A stretch of DNA of 35,576 nucleotides, from contig CANPMT010000033.1 in NCBI GenBank assembly GCA_947575235.1, forward strand, positions 1 through 35,576, given 5' to 3'. The stretch's first letter is position 1. Each line of letters begins with the position of its first letter. Origin of the DNA: an uncultured Porphyromonadaceae bacterium. Its GTDB lineage: Bacteria > Bacteroidota > Bacteroidia > Bacteroidales > Muribaculaceae. A model generated the notes under the pieces. The model searched no databases. It worked only from the letters and a program-made list of their open reading frames with translations, and was not told the DNA's origin. Made by a program: the position numbers and the translations under genes. Below, one piece after another: positions 30,920 through 35,576 of this stretch.

Positions 30920-32935
30920 ATGAAACGCCCTATAATCCTGCTCCTCACAGCAGCCCTGACGCTCCCGGCGCTTGCCGACCGCACGGTAAGCTACGCGCGC
31001 ACCAACCAGAATGTCACCCTCGACCTCGCCTGGAATGCCGGCAATTACGGCTCGGTGCGCTGGCAGACCTCTTCCGACAACGGTGCCACATGGAGCGACG
31101 TCTCAAATGCCACAGGCCATACCTATACCTTCAAGGCGGGTGAGTCGCCGGCCCTTTACCGCGCCGTTGTCGATGGCGACCCCTCCTGCCCTCCGGTCAT
31201 CGTGGAGCGTGAGGTGCGCCCGGTGAATTTCACCGTCGATGTTCTCTCTTATGCCTCTGACGGTGCCGTGCTCGAGATCTCCAACCCCGATTTCAACGGG
31301 GCCGACGTTGTGGAATATGGTTTCACGGCGGCACTCTCGGGCGTGAACCGCAGCTATACCATCCTGCCGCGCCATAAGGTGGGTGAGCGTCTCCCTGACT
31401 CTGACGTCTTCACAATTGAATGCACAGGTCTCAACCCTTACTCGCAGTATCAGCTGCGCCCCTATTTCAAGACCTCTGACGGCTCGGTTATCTTCGGCCC
31501 CGGCAAACTGGCCACAACCCTCGACGGACTGATGTTCGACACAGAGGACTGGGTGATCGAGCGCTCGAGTGTGCAGGTGCCCTTCTCTATCCCGGGTTTC
31601 TCGGGTGGCAATCCCGACATCGAGTTCTGGTTTGGCCGCGACGAGGCGTCGCTCAAGCAGTATAATGTCGAGGACCTCGGCGACCACCGCTACCGTTCGG
31701 CCCAGATCACCCGTCTCAGTCCGGGCACTGAGTATATCGCCGTGGTGAAAGCCACCATTCAGGGCGACCGCACCGAGATACGCAGGACCGTGCGCACATG
31801 GAGCGACTATTCAAAGGTGGAGGTCGACCCGGAGGTCAAGCCGGTGTCGCACGTGGTGGAATGGGACAGCGAGAAGCGTCTCACCTGCCTCACTCCTGAG
31901 ACTCTCCAGGTGGAGTATCCCCGCATGTGCCGCGTCGACGAAAACAAGCTTCTCCTTACCTATCACGGAGGCACTTCCGACCATTGGCAGAACTCCTATC
32001 TCCGCAAAAGCTACGACAACGGCCGCACATGGACTGAGCCGGTCGAGATCTACAATATCACAGGTTCATTTTTAGGTTCAAAGTATAACAGGATATGTAA
32101 TCCTGAGATGACCCGTCTCAGCAACGGATGGATCATCCTCACAGTTGTGGCTAACGGCAATCCCGAGACCAATACCAACTGCAAGGTGTTGGCTACCATC
32201 TCGAAGGATGGCGGTGAGACCTGGGGCGACCCCTTCACCGTAGGCCGTGGCCGCACGTGGGAGCCGCAGGTGGTGCAGCTCCCCAACGGTGAGCTCGAGC
32301 TGCTTGTATCCTCTGAGGCATGGTGGTGGGATAACCAGCGCAACAACCTCTTCCAGGAGATTCTCTCCACCCGCTCAACCGATAACGGCGAGACCTGGAC
32401 CACTTACAAGCGTGCCAGCTACAAGCCGTCGGCCCGCGATGGTATGCCGGTGTCGGTGGTGATGCAGGGTAACAAGGGTGTGCTCTTTATCGAGGAGTCG
32501 ATCAATGGTAACGTACCCCCGACATTGGTTCACCGCTCGCTCGACGAGGAGTGGGACACGACCGACTGGGATGGTGCCGACGATTCCAAGCGCTGGCGCA
32601 CGTCGCTCAATAACGGCGCCGGAGCACCCTATATGATTCAGCTCCCCACGGGTGAGTTCCTTATCATGGGTCATACCAACCAGACCGGTGAGGTGTGGCA
32701 GACCAACCGTCCGCAGGTGATTATGGCCGACAACACGGGGCACAATTTCAAGTATTCCCGTCTCCCGCTCAACGGCAACGACCCTCTCCCCGCCGGGACG
32801 GGTGCCTATTACAATTCATTCTTCCTCTACGACAACGACACCGTGTGGCTCCTCTTCACCAAGGCCGACTATAAGGGTCAGACCCGTGTCAGCAGTGATG
32901 TGATGGTGCTCGAGGGTAAGATCGTGGAGAAGTAA
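30920..32935 (+). CDS. Secreted GH93/sialidase-superfamily beta-propeller protein
   Basis: The 671-residue protein has a signal peptide (about 1-19), two or three Ig/Fn3-like modules (about 20-300), then a BNR-type propeller (about 320-671). Three Asp boxes are clear: SYDNGRTW (364-371), SKDGGETW (428-435) and STDNGETW (486-493). The segments VEYPRMCRV, TWEPQVVQLPNGELELLVSS and ARDGMPVSVV recall GH93 exo-arabinanases more than GH33 sialidases, whose FRIP arginine motif I do not find. It probably releases a terminal sugar from the locus substrate; arabinose is a guess supported by the GH43-fold neighbour. Family placement needs a profile search. Confidence 0.78.
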   Translation: MKRPIILLLTAALTLPALADRTVSYARTNQNVTLDLAWNAGNYGSVRWQTSSDNGATWSDVSNATGHTYTFKAGESPALYRAVVDGDPSCPPVIVEREVRPVNFTVDVLSYASDGAVLEISNPDFNGADVVEYGFTAALSGVNRSYTILPRHKVGERLPDSDVFTIECTGLNPYSQYQLRPYFKTSDGSVIFGPGKLATTLDGLMFDTEDWVIERSSVQVPFSIPGFSGGNPDIEFWFGRDEASLKQYNVEDLGDHRYRSAQITRLSPGTEYIAVVKATIQGDRTEIRRTVRTWSDYSKVEVDPEVKPVSHVVEWDSEKRLTCLTPETLQVEYPRMCRVDENKLLLTYHGGTSDHWQNSYLRKSYDNGRTWTEPVEIYNITGSFLGSKYNRICNPEMTRLSNGWIILTVVANGNPETNTNCKVLATISKDGGETWGDPFTVGRGRTWEPQVVQLPNGELELLVSSEAWWWDNQRNNLFQEILSTRSTDNGETWTTYKRASYKPSARDGMPVSVVMQGNKGVLFIEESINGNVPPTLVHRSLDEEWDTTDWDGADDSKRWRTSLNNGAGAPYMIQLPTGEFLIMGHTNQTGEVWQTNRPQVIMADNTGHNFKYSRLPLNGNDPLPAGTGAYYNSFFLYDNDTVWLLFTKADYKGQTRVSSDVMVLEGKIVEK

Positions 32936-32979
32936 GCCATCTTTTAGCAATTGTTTAAGTATATTATTAATAAAGGTTT

Positions 32980-34983
32980 ATGAATAAGATAACGTTTCTT
33001 GTCATCGCGGGGGCTTTGGCTCTCTGCAGCGAGGCCGACGGCGCGGTGCGCCTCTTCCTCAAGACCCCCGGCGGTGCCACCAAGACCTATGAGCTGAAGA
33101 TGAACCCCGACGGTTCATTCTCAGACGCCGCAGGAAGCAACCTTCCGCTCAAGATAGCCCTGAAAACTGTGGGTAACGACAGTGTGAAGACCCTCACCTA
33201 TGACCTCCAGGCCACTGACAACTGCTGGTTCAATCTTGAGGTGACCGACGAGGTTGCCTCCACCCCGCACAATGACTGCGAGTTCTATATGCCCGGCTTC
33301 TGGTATCATCACAATATGCGCTCGCCCGAGGGAGCCCCCTCGTTCAAGGTGTCTGACAGCTGGACCGTGCGCGAGGACCGTCTCAGCACCCCCCTTACGG
33401 GTGTGTATGACCCTGTGGCCGGAAAGGGTCACACTGTGCTCCGCATCAACAGCGACACGGCTGACTGCCCCGAGCAGAATCAGTCGGGCGACCTTATCCT
33501 GACGGGCCATACCTCCGTGGGATATACCGGTTTCCGCAATGTCGGAGGTCATCCGGCGCTTGTATATGGCTATCCCTACTGCGAGTCGCCGCGCCGCTAC
33601 ATCCGCAAGCTCACCCTTATCAATCCGGTGAGGGCGTTCGAGAAACTGGCCAAGGGTGACAGCCGCAAGCTTCAGTGGGAGCTCCGCACAACAGGAGCTT
33701 CCGACTATTCCGATTTCGTTGCCGACGTGTGGAACTATTCATATGACACCCTACACCCCGAGGCTCTCCCCGACCATATGGACAACGACACCGCCAAGAG
33801 CTATCTGTCAAGCTATTTCACAACAAGTTACGTCGGCAAGTACGACCTGAAGTATTACACCTCATGCGGTGTGCGCACCGACGATTGCGCGTTGAACTCT
33901 CAGTTTGAGGTAGGTTTCGTGGGTCGTGTGCTCCTCAATGCGTTCAACGCCATGGAGTATGGTCGCGCCCACAACGACAGCAAGATGGTGGCCGATGCCG
34001 AGGCTATCTTCAGCAGCGTGCTTGAGCACGGACTCACCCCCGGCGGCTTCTTCAAGGAGACAATCGACCTCAGCAACGGCCACTATGCCGACGTGCTCAG
34101 CATCCGCCGTCAGTCGGAGGGTATCTTCGCGGTGCTCAATTACCTTGAGGCCGACCGCAAGTTGGGTATCAAGCATCCCGAGTGGGACAAGACCATAGCG
34201 GCTATGCTCGACCGTATGATGGAGCTTCAGAACGCCGACGGCAGCTATCCCCGCAAGTTCCGCCACGACATGTCGATAGCCGACGCCTCCGGCGGCAGCA
34301 CACCCTCGGCCACACTCCCCCTGACAATGGCCTACAAGTATTTCAACAACAAGAAGTATCTTGAGAGTGCGCGTGCCACAGCCACCTATCTTGAGAAAGA
34401 GCTGATTGACAAGGCCGACTACTTCTCGTCGACCCTCGATGCCAACTGTGAGGATAAGGAGGCGTCGCTCTACGCCGCCACAGCGATGTATTACCTCACC
34501 CACGTCACCAAAGGGAAGGAGCGCAGCCATTACATGGACCTCTGCAAGAAAGCGTCATACTTCTGTCTGTCATGGTATTACATGTGGGACGTACCCTTCG
34601 CCCAGGGCCAGATGTTGGGAGATGTCGACTTCAAGTCGCGAGGCTGGGGTAATGTCTCGGTAGAGAACAACCACATTGACGTCTTCATCTTCGAGTTCGC
34701 CACCGTGCTCGACAAGTTGGCCGACTACTACAACGAACCGCGCTTCGCCGACTTCTCCGGCGTCATCAAGAGCTCGATGCTCCAGCTGATGCCGCGCGAG
34801 GACAACATGTTTGACATCGCGAAGAAAGGCTACTACCCCGAGGTAGTACAGCACACCACATGGGACTATGGCCGCAACGGCAAAGGCTTCTACAACGACA
34901 TCTTCGCCCCCGGCTGGACGGTAGCCTCCCTCTGGCAGATGCTCTCCCCCGACCGCGTAGACACCTTCTTCGCCAAAAAATAA
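32980..34983 (+). CDS. Secreted helical-barrel protein of unknown carbohydrate-active family
   Basis: The 667-residue protein has a signal peptide (about 1-22). Its N-terminal half (about 23-290) looks beta-rich (LRTTGASDYSDFVADVWNYS). Its C-terminal half (about 300-667) has repeated helical pairs of an (alpha/alpha)6 toroid: FEVGFVGRVLLNAFNAMEYG, YLEADRKLGI, MMELQNADGSYPRKF, TATYLEKELIDKADYF and EASLYAATAMYYLTH. This layout is shared by several polysaccharide lyases, uronidases and epimerases. I cannot assign a family. As the last gene of the locus it is probably an enzyme acting on the imported or surface glycan. The stop codon is part of the first unit of a downstream repeat. Confidence 0.8.
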   Translation: MNKITFLVIAGALALCSEADGAVRLFLKTPGGATKTYELKMNPDGSFSDAAGSNLPLKIALKTVGNDSVKTLTYDLQATDNCWFNLEVTDEVASTPHNDCEFYMPGFWYHHNMRSPEGAPSFKVSDSWTVREDRLSTPLTGVYDPVAGKGHTVLRINSDTADCPEQNQSGDLILTGHTSVGYTGFRNVGGHPALVYGYPYCESPRRYIRKLTLINPVRAFEKLAKGDSRKLQWELRTTGASDYSDFVADVWNYSYDTLHPEALPDHMDNDTAKSYLSSYFTTSYVGKYDLKYYTSCGVRTDDCALNSQFEVGFVGRVLLNAFNAMEYGRAHNDSKMVADAEAIFSSVLEHGLTPGGFFKETIDLSNGHYADVLSIRRQSEGIFAVLNYLEADRKLGIKHPEWDKTIAAMLDRMMELQNADGSYPRKFRHDMSIADASGGSTPSATLPLTMAYKYFNNKKYLESARATATYLEKELIDKADYFSSTLDANCEDKEASLYAATAMYYLTHVTKGKERSHYMDLCKKASYFCLSWYYMWDVPFAQGQMLGDVDFKSRGWGNVSVENNHIDVFIFEFATVLDKLADYYNEPRFADFSGVIKSSMLQLMPREDNMFDIAKKGYYPEVVQHTTWDYGRNGKGFYNDIFAPGWTVASLWQMLSPDRVDTFFAKK

Positions 34984-35095
34984 GGAGCAAGGAGGACAGG
35001 CTTCCAGCCTGTCAACAAAATAAGGAGCAAGGAAGGTAGGCTTCCAGCCTGCCGCAAAATACGGAGCAAAGAGCACAAGCTCTTAGTCTGTCAAC
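34981..35095 (+). repeat. Degenerate 40-bp tandem repeat, about three copies
   Basis: Units begin at 34981, 35021 and 35060 with TAAGGAGCAAGG or a variant. Each carries an inverted repeat, CAGGCTTCCAGCCTG in the first, decaying in the third. The first TAA is the stop codon of the upstream gene. Similar intergenic repeats are common in Bacteroidales and are often mis-called as short genes. Confidence 0.75.
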
Positions 35096-35111
35096 CGAAG
35101 CACTACAAACT

Positions 35112-35142
35112 ACCCCTCTACAAAAAAAAGTAGAGGGGTTTT
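35112..35142 (+). terminator. Strong intrinsic terminator ending the locus
   Basis: CCCCTCTAC (35113-35121) pairs perfectly with GTAGAGGGG (35130-35138), extended by A-T (35112/35139), around an eight-A loop and followed by TTTTC. It closes the operon beginning at 22456 and could also work on the minus strand. Confidence 0.88.
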
Positions 35143-35202
35143 CTCATATATACAAAAAAAAAATCGCCCCCTCAAAAAAAAGGACGCGACACCACAAGTA
35201 TC

Positions 35203-35253
35203 TATAAAAAATAAATTGATTGTCTCCCGACAACCAATCTTTCAGTTAACCTT
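35203..35253 (+). repeat. Leader-like dispersed repeat, copy 1
   Basis: This ~51-bp element recurs at 35527-35576. Its core forms a hairpin, ATTGATTGTC-TCCC-GACAACCAAT (one mismatch), then CAGTTAACCTT. Copy 1 is followed 14 bp later by an ATG, which suggests a 5' leader. Confidence 0.7.
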
Positions 35254-35266
35254 AAAATCTAATACC

Positions 35267-35383
35267 ATGAAAAACTCACCACAAAATTATAAAATATTTT
35301 TCAAACAATGTTTAAAAACAGAAAAAACTTTCATAATCTTAACACAAATTAACCTTTGCTCTAAATATTACCTATTAACTTAA
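35267..35383 (+). CDS. Very short hypothetical frame after the leader element
   Basis: ATG at 35267 opens a 38-codon frame starting MKNSPQNYKIFFKQC and ending CSKYYLLT. It is rich in A+T, Lys and Asn, has no domain, and may be a chance frame, a leader peptide or the remnant of a gene that once followed the repeated leader. Confidence 0.2.
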   Translation: MKNSPQNYKIFFKQCLKTEKTFIILTQINLCSKYYLLT

Positions 35384-35401
35384 CATATATAAAGAAGCAA
35401 G

Positions 35402-35444
35402 ATTGGCAAATGGGACATCGCTTCGCTACATCTCGTTTACCAAT
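35402..35444. repeat. Imperfect inverted repeat in the A+T-rich tail
   Basis: ATTGGCAAATG (35402-35412) pairs with CGTTTACCAAT (35434-35444), with one mismatch and one wobble. The loop contains ATCGCTTCGCTAC. It lies between the two leader-like repeats and its function is unknown. Confidence 0.4.
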
Positions 35445-35526
35445 TAATTTCAATCTTCCGGACTTCGTGAAGGGATTTCTTCGAATTTACTCCCATTAGT
35501 CTAAGGTATCCTCCCCTACGTGTAGG

Positions 35527-35576
35527 TATAAAAAAATAATTGATTGTCTCCCGACAACCAATCTTCAGTTAACCTT
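35527..35576 (+). repeat. Leader-like dispersed repeat, copy 2 (reaches window end)
   Basis: This matches 35203-35253 almost base for base (one T fewer before CAGTTAACCTT and small shifts in the A tract). A short CCTAC-GT-GTAGG palindrome lies just upstream (35515-35526). The gene it would lead into is outside the window. Confidence 0.7.

Noticed and set aside
34570-35076. Minus-strand frames with repeated GWKP or RLEACPP text
   Set aside because: They are translations of the 40-bp tandem repeat and the antisense of the last gene.
1-35576. tRNA, rRNA, CRISPR arrays, insertion sequences
   Set aside because: I saw no cloverleaf, rRNA segment, regular repeat-spacer array or transposase-like protein on either strand.

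Overview
The window comes from a gut-type member of the Bacteroidota, most likely order Bacteroidales. Two SusC/SusD pairs, a hybrid two-component system (HTCS) regulator, LES-type lipoproteins and many matches to the Bacteroides promoter (-33 TTTG, 19-21 bp, -7 TAnnTTTG) all point there. A family such as Muribaculaceae or a Prevotella relative is plausible, but the sequence alone does not prove it.

Region 1 (1-4330) is visibly more A+T rich than the rest and is an accessory toxin-antitoxin island. It holds the last codons of a HigB toxin with its HigA antitoxin, a second HigB with a HigA fused to an ImmA/IrrE metallopeptidase domain, a HAD phosphatase, and a HipB-HipA pair. Region 2 (4331-5055) has no convincing gene. 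It contains a promoter and terminator that bracket a possible ~325-nt RNA, then a nested inverted repeat against a perfect promoter for a PAS-LuxR regulator. Region 3 (5056-10453) holds that regulator, a MalS-like GH13 protein whose catalytic motifs are altered, a convergent TonB-dependent receptor and a beta-carbonic anhydrase.

Region 4 (10416-18070) looks like one regulatory circuit. A LytS-type histidine kinase and LytTR response regulator lie on the minus strand. Divergent from them are a coiled-coil lipoprotein and a SusC/SusD pair. The same two-part direct repeat (9 bp, 12 bp gap, 9 bp), typical of LytTR operators, sits at almost the same distance from the promoter of the lipoprotein gene and of the susC gene. 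I infer that this two-component system controls both.

Region 5 (18133-34983) is a polysaccharide utilisation locus. The HTCS regulator is followed by a 267-bp control region with 21-bp-spaced repeats and a very long inverted repeat. Then come SusC, SusD, a GH43-fold lipoprotein that seems to lack catalytic residues, an FG-GAP/Fn3 protein, a small SprB-like protein with a T9SS-type tail, a GH93/sialidase-like propeller and a secreted helical-barrel protein of unknown family. The GH43-like and GH93-like folds weakly suggest an arabinose-containing glycan. Region 6 (34984-35576) holds degenerate 40-bp tandem repeats, a strong terminator and two copies of a ~50-bp leader element, the second cut by the window end.
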